Shown one piece after another: positions 1 through 7,594 of a stretch of DNA of 22,249 bases; positions within the stretch are counted from its first letter, which is position 1; the number at the start of each line of letters is the position of its first letter. The DNA is from an uncultured Propionibacteriaceae bacterium (lineage in GTDB: Bacteria; Actinomycetota; Actinomycetes; Propionibacteriales; Propionibacteriaceae). The stretch is taken from contig CALLVV010000023.1 in the NCBI GenBank assembly GCA_938012815.1, forward strand, positions 1 through 22,249, given 5' to 3'. The notes beneath the pieces were generated by a model. It had not been told where the DNA came from. It was given only the letters and a program-made list of their open reading frames with translations, and made no database searches. A program made the translations under genes and the position numbers.

Positions 1-492
1 TCAAAATCACGGTTCGTCGAGGAGGCCTCCTCAAGAACCGGTGTATGGCGCCAGGCCGACCTCGACCCGCTGGCCGAAGACGGCGGCTACCTGCTGCCCG
101 CAGGCTGCGTGGACACCCAGCCGCCCGAAGCCCGCGCAGGCTTTGCCGCCCGCTGGCTACCCGAAAGGGCCGAATGGCAATACCTGCCTGACCATCGCGG
201 CAAAACCGCCTACCGTACCGACGACGGCGCGGAAGTGCAGATTGAACAGGTGGGCGAATTGCCTGACGAACTGACCTTTACCCCGCGCGAGAACGAATAT
301 CAAACATGGGATGAAAAAGCGAAGGCATGGGTGCTGACCAAGGAAAACCAATCACAGCTGCTGGCCGAAGCCATCGGCCGCGGTGTGGTGACCATCAACG
401 ATATGGTGGACGGTGCTTACCGGCACGTTACCCGCTTCCAGCCGGAGTACGAGCTGCGAGAGCAGCAGGCGCGGGAATACAAGGCACGGTGA
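1..492 (+). CDS. Phage tail-fibre / tail-assembly type protein, 3' part
   Basis: The frame is open from base 1, so the 5' end lies outside the window and about 163 codons are seen. The protein is hydrophilic with short motifs typical of tail-fibre assembly proteins in Neisseriaceae and other proteobacterial prophages: a YLLPAGCVD segment, then WLPERAEWQYLPDHRGK, then ENEYQTWDEKAKAWVL, and a final EYELREQQAREYKA helix. I recognise this by overall resemblance, not by a search. Expected role: virion tail tip or host recognition. No other phage gene follows. The gene runs directly into the antisense 3' part of an actinobacterial ATPase gene, so its last one or two codons and its TGA stop may come from the joined sequence. 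Phage-type assignment is fairly likely; the Neisseriaceae source is tentative. The usual 10-base Neisseria uptake sequence was not seen in this short piece. Confidence 0.6.
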   Translation, partial: SKSRFVEEASSRTGVWRQADLDPLAEDGGYLLPAGCVDTQPPEARAGFAARWLPERAEWQYLPDHRGKTAYRTDDGAEVQIEQVGELPDELTFTPRENEYQTWDEKAKAWVLTKENQSQLLAEAIGRGVVTINDMVDGAYRHVTRFQPEYELREQQAREYKAR

Positions 493-2669
493 CGGTTCAG
501 CGTCTCCCGGAGCAGGTCCACCGCGTCGGCCGCACGCTGTCGGGAGGCCTGACGCGCCTCCGCCTGTTCCAGCCGGGCACGGACCTCGGACAGCCTGTCA
601 TAGGTATCCCCGGCCAGCCGGTCATCGAGCAGCGCGGAGAGCCTGGTCAATTCCTCATCCATGTCCCCGCACTCCTTCGCCAACCGGGTCACCACCGCGC
701 GGGCGTTCCCGAGGCGGGCTTCCAGACCGGCGGCATCGGCGAGTTCCAGTTCCTCGTCCACTGCGTCCTTTTCGGCGACACACTTCTCGAGGGCGGCGAC
801 GGCCTCGGTCACGGCCGCCCCTATCTTGTCGTCCGGGACCCCGGCCCGCGCGGCCTCGAGCCTCGCCGCGGCATCATCCCTGCGAACCTCCAGGCTGCGC
901 AGCTCGGCCTCCTCGCGGATCAGGTCCTCCCGGGCCCCCTGGTGGGTGACCCGCGCGGATTCCAACGCCACGCGCGCGCCGAGCGTCCGGTCCCCGGCCG
1001 CCTCGACGGCCGCGGCGATCCCGGAGCGTTCCTCCTCCGCGCCGGCCAGTTTCCCGGCGACCACGTCCCCCACGGATTCGGCCAGCACCCCGGCGCGGGC
1101 CCGCAGCTCGGCGTCATTCTCGTCCCCGAGGATCATCCGGATGGTTTCGCTGGCGGCCTCCCACTCCCGCCCGGCCCGGTCGTTCTCCCCTGCCATCACC
1201 CGGGCCGCGGCGACGTTGGGGATGCCGTGGCTCGCCAGAGCCTCGGCCAGGGCGTTCTCGGCCTCCCGGGCCCTGCGTTCCACGTCGTCGGTCCCGTCGC
1301 CGGGAGAAACCGTGATCCTCGCGTGGCCGGGGATCTCAACGACGACAGGGGCCTTGGCCGGGATCGGACCGTGGGTTCCGGGTTCGAGGGCTTCTCCGTC
1401 CAGGAGGGTCGTGTCCGCCACCTCGATGGCGACCCTTGCCGCCCTGGTCTCCCAGGTCTCCCGGGTGATCCGCGCCGTGACCTCGAGTTTCTCCAGCATG
1501 CGGCAGGTCTCGTCGTTGATTGTGTTGGCGTTCAGGGCCGTCGCAGCTTCATGCAGCCGTCGTTCTGCTTCCGTGAGACGTTCCAACCGCTCCTTCAGGG
1601 CTTCGAGCTCCGCCACGTCACGGGCCTGCCGGACACGGTTGTCGATCTCACGCAGCCGTACCCTGAGAGCTCCTTCCTCTTCCTCCGCGTTCCGCGCCTC
1701 CTCGGCGCGGAACGCCAGGGCATCCTGCGCGCTGTTCGCCCGCTGCCGTGTCCGTTCGATTCCGGTCAGGGTCTCCGCGAGGGTGGCGTCGAGTTCTCGG
1801 GCCTGCACCTTGGCATCCTCCCGTTCGCGGGCCAGCCTTTCCGCAGTTTCCCGGGCCGCATCGGCCTCCGCAACTCGTGCGGCCGCCCGCTCCACGCGTT
1901 GGCGGAGTTCGTCGAGGAGCCTGCTCTCCTCGACGAACTCCGTCTCCTGCTGGCGCGCCTGCTCCAAGCGTTTCCCCTTGGCGTCACGAGCGGCGACGGC
2001 CTTTTCGTGTTTCTCGGTCAGGGAGTCGATCTCCTGGCTTGCCGCTTCGAGAAGCCGCGCTTTCTCGGTCAGGGCCTCCAGGTCCTTCTGTCCCTGGGCA
2101 TAGTCTCCGGTCGGCTTGCCCGTGGGGGTGAAGTACCGGAGGTATTCCTTCTCGACGGCCTCCAGGAGGGCGTCGTGTTCCCCGGTCGAAGGGCCGACCC
2201 CGTCCAACGCCCTGCGGAGCGCGGGCAGCCGGGCCAGGTTGGCCTGCCCCAAGGAATTGCCCTGCGCCACCTCGAGCGCCTCGAAGAGCCCATCGTCCGT
2301 GGTTTCCGCGACGACCTGGAGGAAACGCTCGTGAGCATCGTCCCCGCTCAGTTTCTCGGAGTGTGGGGCCGTGATGTTCAGCTCGGTCTTCTTTCCCTTG
2401 AGCCACCGTTTGCAGTAGGTGAGGTGGTATGCGCCAGTGCTGAGCTCCACCTCGGCCTCGGGTCCGACATCCCGTCCCACCGGCTGGGTGTCACGGACCT
2501 CCTTCCGGCTCGTGCTGGCCTTGTGGAGGCGAAGGTGCCGAAGCGCCTCGACCAGGGTGGATTTTCCCACCTCGTTGCGGCCCTCGACCACGGTGACGCC
2601 ATCGCGGAACTCCAGGGTGCGTTCCACGGTGCCGCGGTAGTTCCGCAGGGTGATCCGGTGAATCCTCAT
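417..2669 (-). CDS. SbcC/YhaN-like coiled-coil AAA ATPase, C-terminus lost at junction
   Basis: The N-terminus MRIHRITLRNYRG is the classic start of SMC/RecF/SbcC-type ATPases, and a Walker A GRNEVGKST sits at residues 30-38. A long charged segment rich in E, R, A and L follows, with heptad-like spacing, from about residue 180 to the end. A short central globular part (around GIPNVAAARVMAGEND) interrupts the coil. The family normally continues with a second coil and a C-terminal lobe holding the ABC signature, Walker B and H-loop. None of these is present because the sequence meets the foreign DNA near base 490. The last roughly 25 codons are therefore not native. The ATG overlaps the stop of the upstream metallophosphoesterase as ATGA (2666-2669), so the two are co-translated and probably form an Mre11/Rad50-like complex for DNA ends, repair or defence. 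As written here the product could not be a working ATPase. Confidence 0.85.
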   Translation of the reverse strand: MRIHRITLRNYRGTVERTLEFRDGVTVVEGRNEVGKSTLVEALRHLRLHKASTSRKEVRDTQPVGRDVGPEAEVELSTGAYHLTYCKRWLKGKKTELNITAPHSEKLSGDDAHERFLQVVAETTDDGLFEALEVAQGNSLGQANLARLPALRRALDGVGPSTGEHDALLEAVEKEYLRYFTPTGKPTGDYAQGQKDLEALTEKARLLEAASQEIDSLTEKHEKAVAARDAKGKRLEQARQQETEFVEESRLLDELRQRVERAAARVAEADAARETAERLAREREDAKVQARELDATLAETLTGIERTRQRANSAQDALAFRAEEARNAEEEEGALRVRLREIDNRVRQARDVAELEALKERLERLTEAERRLHEAATALNANTINDETCRMLEKLEVTARITRETWETRAARVAIEVADTTLLDGEALEPGTHGPIPAKAPVVVEIPGHARITVSPGDGTDDVERRAREAENALAEALASHGIPNVAAARVMAGENDRAGREWEAASETIRMILGDENDAELRARAGVLAESVGDVVAGKLAGAEEERSGIAAAVEAAGDRTLGARVALESARVTHQGAREDLIREEAELRSLEVRRDDAAARLEAARAGVPDDKIGAAVTEAVAALEKCVAEKDAVDEELELADAAGLEARLGNARAVVTRLAKECGDMDEELTRLSALLDDRLAGDTYDRLSEVRARLEQAEARQASRQRAADAVDLLRETLNRHRALYSRACCSRSSYSGWKRVTCR
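478..500. other. Probable chimeric junction (phage tail gene / actinobacterial ATPase gene)
   Basis: Two unrelated reading frames on opposite strands lose family-like sequence at the same place. On the plus strand the tail protein ends just after QQAREYKA. On the minus strand the coiled-coil ATPase reads normally to LLRETLNRH and then becomes RALYSRACCSRSS, which is simply the antisense of the tail gene. The simplest reading is an artificial or very recent join near 485-495, for example a metagenomic misassembly between two organisms of the same habitat. A real insertion or deletion event is possible but would require a phage of a distant host. Confidence 0.6.
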
Positions 2670-3781
2670 GCCAGGCCTCCTGAAAGCCGGTAGAGCAGGG
2701 ACAGGGCGTCTCGTGCGGTGGCGTTCTCGGCGCCCAGCCCGACCAGCTCCTGCAGGGCATCGGATGCGAAACCAGTCAGTCCCAGGTCAGCGAAGTCGTG
2801 ATCGTCGGGGAGGACCACGAGATCGGTGTGGCGTTCCCACGTGTCGAGCCTGGCGAACAGGGTCCCCAGTTCGGCGAGCTCCTCATCGAGCCGCGCGGAT
2901 TCCGTGACCGACAGGGTGCCGCGCAGCTTCAGCCAGACCGCGGTGCGTTCCTTGTGGGGCAGTTCCTGCAGGCGGGCGATCAGCCGGTCCACGTCAGCAC
3001 GGGAGGAGAGGTCCTCCTCCAGCACGGTGAAGCTCCATCGCCCGGTCCGGATCGGCTCCACCCGTGGGGAAGCACCGGAGATCTCCACGAGCAGGATGTT
3101 GCCGGGGTCGGTCTCGCGGCGGGCAGTTACCTCCGGGGTGCCCGGGTACCAGATCCCGGGAGCCACCTCTGTGAGGGAATGCCTGTCCCCCAGGACGGCG
3201 AAGTGAATCAGGCCCTCACGGATCCGCGCGGCCAGGGCCGCATCGTCGATGGTGGCCAGCGAATCCCGGTCCGGGTTGAGACCGGCCACCGCGCCGTGCC
3301 CCACCAGGATCCGGGTCACACCCTCGGCCGGGGGCCGCAGAGCGGCGCAGGCCGCGGCCACGAGATCGGCCTCCGGGCGTTTCGAGAACCAGGGCGCCGC
3401 CACCACCTCGACTCCGGGCACCAGCTCGATGGGCTCCGAGCTCTCCGCGACGACGACGTGGGAGGGGCACCTGTCCACGAACGCCCGGGACCGGTAGATG
3501 GAGGACGCGTCCAGGGGGTCGTGGTTTCCCGGGACCAACAGCACCGGGACCGGGCAGGCGCGCAGGGCCTCGAAGGCCCGAAGGAGGATCGAGCGGTCGA
3601 GCTGATTCGACTCGAACACGTCACCGCCGACCACCACGAAGCCGGCGTCACGCCGCGCGGCGATCCGCCCGATCTCGCCCACGGCGTCGAGCCGGGCCTG
3701 GTGGAAACGAGCGCGGGCGTCGTCATCCAGGAAATGGGCGGTCATTCCCAGTTGCCAGTCTGCGGTTGCAATGAACCTCAT
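2666..3781 (-). CDS. SbcD/YhaO-like metallophosphoesterase (DNA repair exonuclease)
   Basis: A 371-residue calcineurin-like phosphoesterase. Visible motifs: TADWQLG (D8; the usual His of DxH is Gln10), GGDVFE (G52-D54), PGNHD (N86-H87-D88), a later VGHGAVAG, and VLGDRHSL. Known relatives are the nuclease subunits of SbcCD/Mre11-Rad50-type complexes, which bind two metals and cut DNA ends or hairpins. I chose the ATG at 3781 because GGAGGG lies 7-8 bases upstream and the family motif starts five residues later; longer in-frame starts have no such site. The gene overlaps the ATPase by four bases (ATGA), typical of a two-subunit complex. The Gln in motif I is seen in some YhaO-type members as I recall, so it need not mean inactivity. 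It is divergently transcribed from the arsR-type gene, 103 bases away. Confidence 0.85.
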   Translation of the reverse strand: MRFIATADWQLGMTAHFLDDDARARFHQARLDAVGEIGRIAARRDAGFVVVGGDVFESNQLDRSILLRAFEALRACPVPVLLVPGNHDPLDASSIYRSRAFVDRCPSHVVVAESSEPIELVPGVEVVAAPWFSKRPEADLVAAACAALRPPAEGVTRILVGHGAVAGLNPDRDSLATIDDAALAARIREGLIHFAVLGDRHSLTEVAPGIWYPGTPEVTARRETDPGNILLVEISGASPRVEPIRTGRWSFTVLEEDLSSRADVDRLIARLQELPHKERTAVWLKLRGTLSVTESARLDEELAELGTLFARLDTWERHTDLVVLPDDHDFADLGLTGFASDALQELVGLGAENATARDALSLLYRLSGGLA

Positions 3782-3849
3782 GGTCTTCCCTCCGTCGCAC
3801 ATCAGGTATATCAACCACCACCGACAAAATTCCCGGGACCCGGGAACCA

Positions 3850-3877
3850 TTGACCCAGATACCTGCATATGTAATTA
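3850..3877 (+). promoter_or_regulatory. Leaderless promoter of the ArsR-MFS operon
   Basis: TTGACC at 3850-3855 and TAATTA at 3872-3877 are separated by 16 bases. The ATG of the ArsR gene begins at 3885, seven bases after the -10 box, so transcription would begin at or next to the start codon. No Shine-Dalgarno sequence precedes that ATG. This fits the leaderless mRNAs common in actinobacteria. Confidence 0.6.
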
Positions 3878-3896
3878 TCTTCACATGAATGCAGGT
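3861..3896. promoter_or_regulatory. Inverted repeat, likely ArsR-type autoregulatory operator
   Basis: ACCTGCAT (3861-3868) is repeated as its exact reverse complement ATGCAGGT (3889-3896). The arms flank the -10 box and include the start codon region. A dimeric ArsR/SmtB repressor bound here would block its own promoter. The assignment to the adjacent regulator is inferred from position. Confidence 0.5.
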
Positions 3897-4232
3897 AAGC
3901 CCGTCCTTGGTTCCCCCGACCCGGAGTACATCGACCTCGCCGTGGCGGTCTTCTCGATGCTGGCCGAGCCGACGAGGGTGCGCATCATCCTGGCGCTGCA
4001 GGACCGTGAGCTCTCCGTCGGGCAGATCGCCGAGGCCGTCGACAAGACGCCCACCGCCGTTTCCCAGCATCTCGCCAAGCTGCGGCTGGCCCGCATGGTC
4101 GCCAGCCGCCAGGAGGGGCAGCGCATCTTCTACAGCCTCACCAACGAGCATGCCCGCCAGCTGGTGGCCGACGCCCTGTTCCAAGCCGAACACGCCGTCG
4201 ACGAGCATCCGGCGCACCACGGGAGGGCATGA
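3885..4232 (+). CDS. ArsR/SmtB-family winged-helix repressor
   Basis: A 115-residue protein with the family's core: AVFSMLAEPTRVRIILAL (helices 1-2), LSVGQIAEAVDKTPTAVSQHLAKLRLARMV (helix-turn-helix) and a beta-wing around ASRQEGQRIFYSL. The C-terminus is rich in His, Glu and Asp (HARQLVADALFQAEHAVDEHPAHH), the usual place of an alpha-5 metal site that binds Zn, Ni or Co. No Cys-based arsenic or cadmium site is present. The ATG at 3885 is favoured by the leaderless promoter. Its TGA overlaps the start of the MFS gene, so the pair is an operon in which metal (or another ligand) binding would release repression of the exporter. The ligand is an inference from the His-rich tail and the partner gene. 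Confidence 0.9.
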   Translation: MNAGKPVLGSPDPEYIDLAVAVFSMLAEPTRVRIILALQDRELSVGQIAEAVDKTPTAVSQHLAKLRLARMVASRQEGQRIFYSLTNEHARQLVADALFQAEHAVDEHPAHHGRA

Positions 4233-5437
4233 TGCTGGCCGCGCTGCGCAACCGCGCCTATGCCCGGTTGTTCGCCGCGCAGGTACTGGCCCTGGTCGGG
4301 ACGGGACTGCTGACGGTGGCCCTCGGCCTGCTGGCTGTCGACGTCGCGGGGAGCGAGGCCGGAATCGTCATGGGCACCGCCCTGACGATCCGCATCGTCG
4401 CGTTCGTGACGATCTCGCCGGTGATGTCCGCCCTGGTGAACCGGCTGCCCCGGGTCACGGTGCTGGTGGGCTCCGATGCGGTACGCGCGACCATGGCGCT
4501 GTGCCTGCCGTTCGTCACGGAACCCTGGCAGATCTATCTGCTGATCTTCGGCCTGCAGGCCGCCTCCGCCACCTTCACGCCCGCCTTCCAGGCCACCATC
4601 CCGCAGGTCCTGCCGGATGAGGACGAGTACACGGCGGCGTTGTCGCTGTCGCGGCTGGCCTACGACCTGGAGTCGCTGCTCTCCCCCGCCCTGGCGGCCG
4701 TCCTGCTGACCGTGATGAGCTACCACAACCTGTTCGCGGGCACCGTGTTCGGCTTTCTGGCCTCGATCGCGCTGGTGTTCTGGGCGCACCCGCCCGCCCC
4801 GGTGACCGATGCCCAGTCCCCCTTCCGGGACCGGCTGACCCGCGGGGTTCGCATCTTCCTGCGCACACCGGACCTGCGGGCCCTGCTGGTGCTCAACCTG
4901 GTGGTTGCCTGCGGCACAGCGATGGTCCTGGTCAACACCGCCGTGCTGGTGAAGACCCGGCTGGGTGGTGACGACTCCGGGGTGGCGTGGTTGCTGGCCG
5001 CCTACGGCGCCGGGTCGATGCTGGTGGCGCTGGCCCTGCCCCGGGCCCTCAAACGGCTTCCGGACCTTTCCGTGATGAGAAGCGGGGCCGTTCTGCTTCC
5101 CGTGGGCCTGGTGCTGGCCACCGCGGTCATCCACATGCCACCGGGTCCGGTCCACTGGGCGGCCCTGGGTCTCGTCTGGTTCCTGCTGGGGGCCGCCACG
5201 TCGCTGCTCGCGACGCCTTCGTCGCGCCTGCTCCGCCGCTCGGCCGAGGCGAAGGACCAGCCGGCCGTGTTCGCGGCGCAGTTCTCCCTGAGTCACGCCT
5301 GTTATCTGGTCGCCTACCCGGCCGCCGGCTGGCTGGGGGCGTGGCTGAGCCTGCCCGCCATCTCACTCCTGCTGGCCGCCACGGCCGCCACGGCAGCCGT
5401 GGCCTCCTGGCCGCTGGCCCACTCCAAGACACCTTAG
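4229..5437 (+). CDS. MFS exporter, NreB-like (possible metal or drug efflux)
   Basis: A 402-residue, strongly hydrophobic protein with about 12 predicted membrane segments. The N-terminus (LRNRAYARLFAAQVLALVGTGLLTVALGLLA) is characteristic of the MFS group containing nickel-resistance NreB and related exporters, which pump substrate out by proton antiport. ATG occurs at 4229 and at 4232; GGGAGGG at 4221-4227 gives better spacing to 4232, and both overlap the ArsR stop. Co-transcription with a His-rich ArsR sensor supports metal efflux, nickel or cobalt being my first guess. Unlike classical NreB there is no long His-rich C-terminal tail; it ends ...PLAHSKTP. A general drug exporter remains possible. 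Confidence 0.8.
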   Translation: MMLAALRNRAYARLFAAQVLALVGTGLLTVALGLLAVDVAGSEAGIVMGTALTIRIVAFVTISPVMSALVNRLPRVTVLVGSDAVRATMALCLPFVTEPWQIYLLIFGLQAASATFTPAFQATIPQVLPDEDEYTAALSLSRLAYDLESLLSPALAAVLLTVMSYHNLFAGTVFGFLASIALVFWAHPPAPVTDAQSPFRDRLTRGVRIFLRTPDLRALLVLNLVVACGTAMVLVNTAVLVKTRLGGDDSGVAWLLAAYGAGSMLVALALPRALKRLPDLSVMRSGAVLLPVGLVLATAVIHMPPGPVHWAALGLVWFLLGAATSLLATPSSRLLRRSAEAKDQPAVFAAQFSLSHACYLVAYPAAGWLGAWLSLPAISLLLAATAATAAVASWPLAHSKTP

Positions 5438-5439
5438 GG

Positions 5440-5470
5440 ATTGCTTTTGGCAATGCTAATCTTGCGCAAG
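5440..5470 (+). promoter_or_regulatory. Promoter/operator region of the methyltransferase-cupin operon
   Basis: The 32-base gap after the MFS gene contains an extended -10 box TGCTAATCT (5454-5462). Seven bases later comes the GTG start (5470), consistent with leaderless transcription. Two inverted repeats lie here: ATTGC/GCAAT (5440-5444 and 5450-5454), and the perfect palindrome CTTGCGCAAG (5461-5470), which ends on the first base of the start codon. No good -35 box is visible at 16-18 bases. A regulator likely binds here, but which one is unknown. Confidence 0.45.
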
Positions 5471-6273
5471 TGAGCACGGTTCCTGAATCGCTTCCCTTCG
5501 CAAACCGGCCGACCGAGACGGCTCCGGGACACTGGGTGCTGGCTCGCGCAGGCAAACGGGTACTGCGGCCCGGTGGGTTGGGGCTGACCCGCGCCATGCT
5601 CGGGCGCTGTTCCCTCGGCGACAAGGACGTGGTCGAGTTGGCCCCCGGGCTCGGACGCACCGCGAAGGAAATCCTCTTGGCGGCCCCCAGGTCGTACACG
5701 GGAGTTGACAGCGACGCAACGGCAGTGGCGCGCGTCAACGAGGTGGTGAAGTCGGCGGGCGGTTCCTGCCGCCAGGGCGACGCCGCAAAAACCGGGCTCG
5801 ACGACGCCTGCACGGACGCAGTGGTCGGCGAGGCCATGCTCACGATGCAGAGCCCGCGCGGAAAGGCGGAGATCGTCGCCGAGGTGGTCCGGATTCTGCG
5901 GCCCGGCGGTATTTATGCGATCCACGAGCTGGGATTGGCGCCGGACGACATCGACCCGGAGATCGGCTCGGAGATCTCGAAGGCCCTCGCCAGATCCATC
6001 CACGTCAATGCCCGGCCCATGACCCTGGCCCAGTGGAGCGAGTTGCTGACCGACCACGGATTGGTCATCGAATGGACCAGCACCGCCCCGATGGCCCTGT
6101 TGAAACTGGGCCGCAACATCGCGGACGAGGGAATCACCGGGGTGTTGCGCATGGCGAAAAACCTGATCACCCAGCCCGACCTGCGCCGCAGGGTCATGTC
6201 GATGCGACGGACCTTCACCAAATACGAGTCATCGATGCGCGGGGTCGCACTGGTGGCCCGCAAACCCCTCTGA
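5470..6273 (+). CDS. Class I SAM-dependent methyltransferase
   Basis: A 267-residue protein. The SAM-binding glycine loop VVELAPGLGRTAKEIL is at about residues 57-72, followed by the acidic residue of motif II in YTGVDSDATAV. A motif IV/V stretch DAVVGEAMLTMQ comes next, and RILRPGGIYAIHELGL resembles the UbiE/Methyltransf_11 fold. The substrate cannot be read from sequence. The first possible family-like start is GTG 5470; the frame is open further upstream but runs inside the MFS gene. A cupin gene follows after 15 bases, so the two are likely co-transcribed. Similar methyltransferase-cupin pairs are linked to small-molecule or redox metabolism in anaerobes, but that link is only suggestive here. 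Confidence 0.8.
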   Translation: MSTVPESLPFANRPTETAPGHWVLARAGKRVLRPGGLGLTRAMLGRCSLGDKDVVELAPGLGRTAKEILLAAPRSYTGVDSDATAVARVNEVVKSAGGSCRQGDAAKTGLDDACTDAVVGEAMLTMQSPRGKAEIVAEVVRILRPGGIYAIHELGLAPDDIDPEIGSEISKALARSIHVNARPMTLAQWSELLTDHGLVIEWTSTAPMALLKLGRNIADEGITGVLRMAKNLITQPDLRRRVMSMRRTFTKYESSMRGVALVARKPL

Positions 6274-6288
6274 ACCCGAAAGGAAAAC

Positions 6289-6642
6289 ATGACCGCCAAT
6301 CCCGTCCTGAGCTACGTCCACGGCATGGCCTCCATGATCGAGATCAACGAGGCCGCCACCGTTTCCCGCACCATCATGAAAGCGGAGACCTGCCGCGCGG
6401 TGCTGTTCTCCTTCGACAAGGACCAGGCACTGAGCGAGCACACCGCCGCGATGCCCGCCGTGGTCCAGGTGCTTGAGGGACGGCTCCGCATCGACGCCGA
6501 CGGACAGAGCGTCGAACTCGCCCCCGGGGACATCCTGCACTTCGGCACCCGCCTCCCCCACGCCGTCTTCGCCCTGGAACCCAGCAAGATGCTGCTGCTG
6601 ATGCTCGACCCCAACGAGAAAGGCGGCAAGAAGGAGGAGTGA
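6289..6642 (+). CDS. Small cupin-domain protein
   Basis: 117 residues forming a single cupin barrel. Motif 1 is degenerate: ALSEHTAAMPAVVQVLEGRLRI, where one His (of SEHTA) and the Glu of VLEG remain. Motif 2 is LAPGDILHFGTRLPHAVFAL, with the usual PGD turn and PHAV His. Such small cupins bind a metal ion and act as sugar- or thiol-metabolising enzymes, dioxygenases or ligand sensors. AAAGGA lies five bases before the ATG. It is the last gene of the unit with the methyltransferase and converges on the hydrolase gene, whose 3' end is only eight bases away. Confidence 0.8.
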   Translation: MTANPVLSYVHGMASMIEINEAATVSRTIMKAETCRAVLFSFDKDQALSEHTAAMPAVVQVLEGRLRIDADGQSVELAPGDILHFGTRLPHAVFALEPSKMLLLMLDPNEKGGKKEE

Positions 6643-6649
6643 CCTCCGG

Positions 6650-7546
6650 TCAGAAGAGACCTTGGCCCTGTTCGTCCCCCGGTGCCTCATCGGGGGACCA
6701 GAACAGGAGCGAATCGGTGAAACCTGAGATCACCGAGATGAACGCCTCGGGCTGTTCGACCCACGGGTAGTGTCCACAGTCATCGATCGCCACGAATTCA
6801 CCTCGGGCAAAAACATCGGACAACGCACGAACCGGTGAGCAGCCGACCAAGGCATCCTCAGTCCCTGCAATGCTCAGGACGGGAACCTCGATCTGGCCGA
6901 TCCGGTCGAGCAGATCACCAGGGGGCTCGACCTCCAGGTAGGCCAGCGCCGCCTCCAGCCGGCATTCCCCTACCTTCGAGTGGGCCTGTTCCGTCTCCCC
7001 CCAGTGGGCATACCCCGCCGGGGCGATCGCCCGTTGCCACTGATTGAACGTCGGTTCGTCACGGTAGGTCCTGGGGCCGGTGACGAACCGCCACGCGTCG
7101 CGGAAGGCCTCTTCCTTCATGCGCCGCGCCGCGATCTCCAGCCTGTCGGCGACGGCGCGGACCAGCCAGTCGACGGCCGGGGTGATCAGCACAAGGCCCT
7201 TGACCCGCGAGGGATTCTGCTGAAGGTACCGAATGGCGACCCGGGCGCCTGCCGAGTGGGCCAACACCAGTTTGGGACCACCCCCGAGCGCTTGATCGAG
7301 CAGGGCAATGTCCTCGGCCTGCCCCACCCAGGTGGCGCGCCCGGGCTCCTGCGCGGCGGGAGATTTCCCCACCCCCCGAAGGTGCGGCAGGACCAGCCGG
7401 TTGTTCCCGCCGAACCCGGCCAGGTCACCCATGTAGACGGGATTGCGGGCGGGCCCACCGGCCAGCACGATCACCGGCTCGGCATCGGCCGAGCCGATCT
7501 CATCGAACCACAGCTCGGTCCAATCAGCACCTCGGTACAAGGTCAT
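6650..7546 (-). CDS. Alpha/beta hydrolase, proline-iminopeptidase-like
   Basis: A 298-residue alpha/beta-hydrolase-fold enzyme. It has an oxyanion-type GGPARNP near residue 30 and a nucleophile elbow AHSAGAR (Ser at about 97). The later acid is in IAGTEDALV and the catalytic His is in CGHYPWVEQPEAF. The early GGPARN and the cap-domain length resemble proline iminopeptidase or haloperoxidase-type hydrolases, so an ester or peptide substrate is likely but unknown. It starts at ATG 7546 with AGGG seven bases upstream. It lies 48 bases downstream of the TetR gene on the same strand and is probably co-transcribed with it, opposite an ABC exporter. That layout suggests a detoxification set of hydrolase, efflux pump and sensor. 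Confidence 0.85.
   Translation of the reverse strand: MTLYRGADWTELWFDEIGSADAEPVIVLAGGPARNPVYMGDLAGFGGNNRLVLPHLRGVGKSPAAQEPGRATWVGQAEDIALLDQALGGGPKLVLAHSAGARVAIRYLQQNPSRVKGLVLITPAVDWLVRAVADRLEIAARRMKEEAFRDAWRFVTGPRTYRDEPTFNQWQRAIAPAGYAHWGETEQAHSKVGECRLEAALAYLEVEPPGDLLDRIGQIEVPVLSIAGTEDALVGCSPVRALSDVFARGEFVAIDDCGHYPWVEQPEAFISVISGFTDSLLFWSPDEAPGDEQGQGLF
6674..6698. terminator. Stem-loop between convergent cupin and hydrolase genes
   Basis: GTCCCCCG (6674-6681) and CGGGGGAC (6691-6698) form a perfect 8-bp GC-rich stem with a 9-base loop. It lies 32 bases after the cupin stop, inside the last codons of the opposing hydrolase gene. There is no T-run, as is common for actinobacterial hairpin terminators. 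Confidence 0.4.
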
Positions 7547-7594
7547 GATGCAACCCTATGCCTCTTTTCCAAGACCCCGGGGCGGCCGCACACC

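Noticed and set aside
1..490. Neisseria DNA uptake sequence as proof of source
   Set aside because: The 10-base uptake motif was not found by eye in this short stretch, so the Neisseriaceae origin rests only on protein resemblance.
327..2693. A very long open frame (788 codons) on the plus strand opposite the coiled-coil ATPase gene
   Set aside because: It is the antisense of a gene with a clear Walker A and coiled coil. Its translation is Pro/Gly/Arg-rich with no recognisable domain, a usual artefact of high GC.
5434..5462. DtxR/IdeR-like iron box upstream of the methyltransferase
   Set aside because: TTAGGGATTGC and GCTAATCT recall parts of the consensus, but they do not form one 19-base palindrome of the right spacing.
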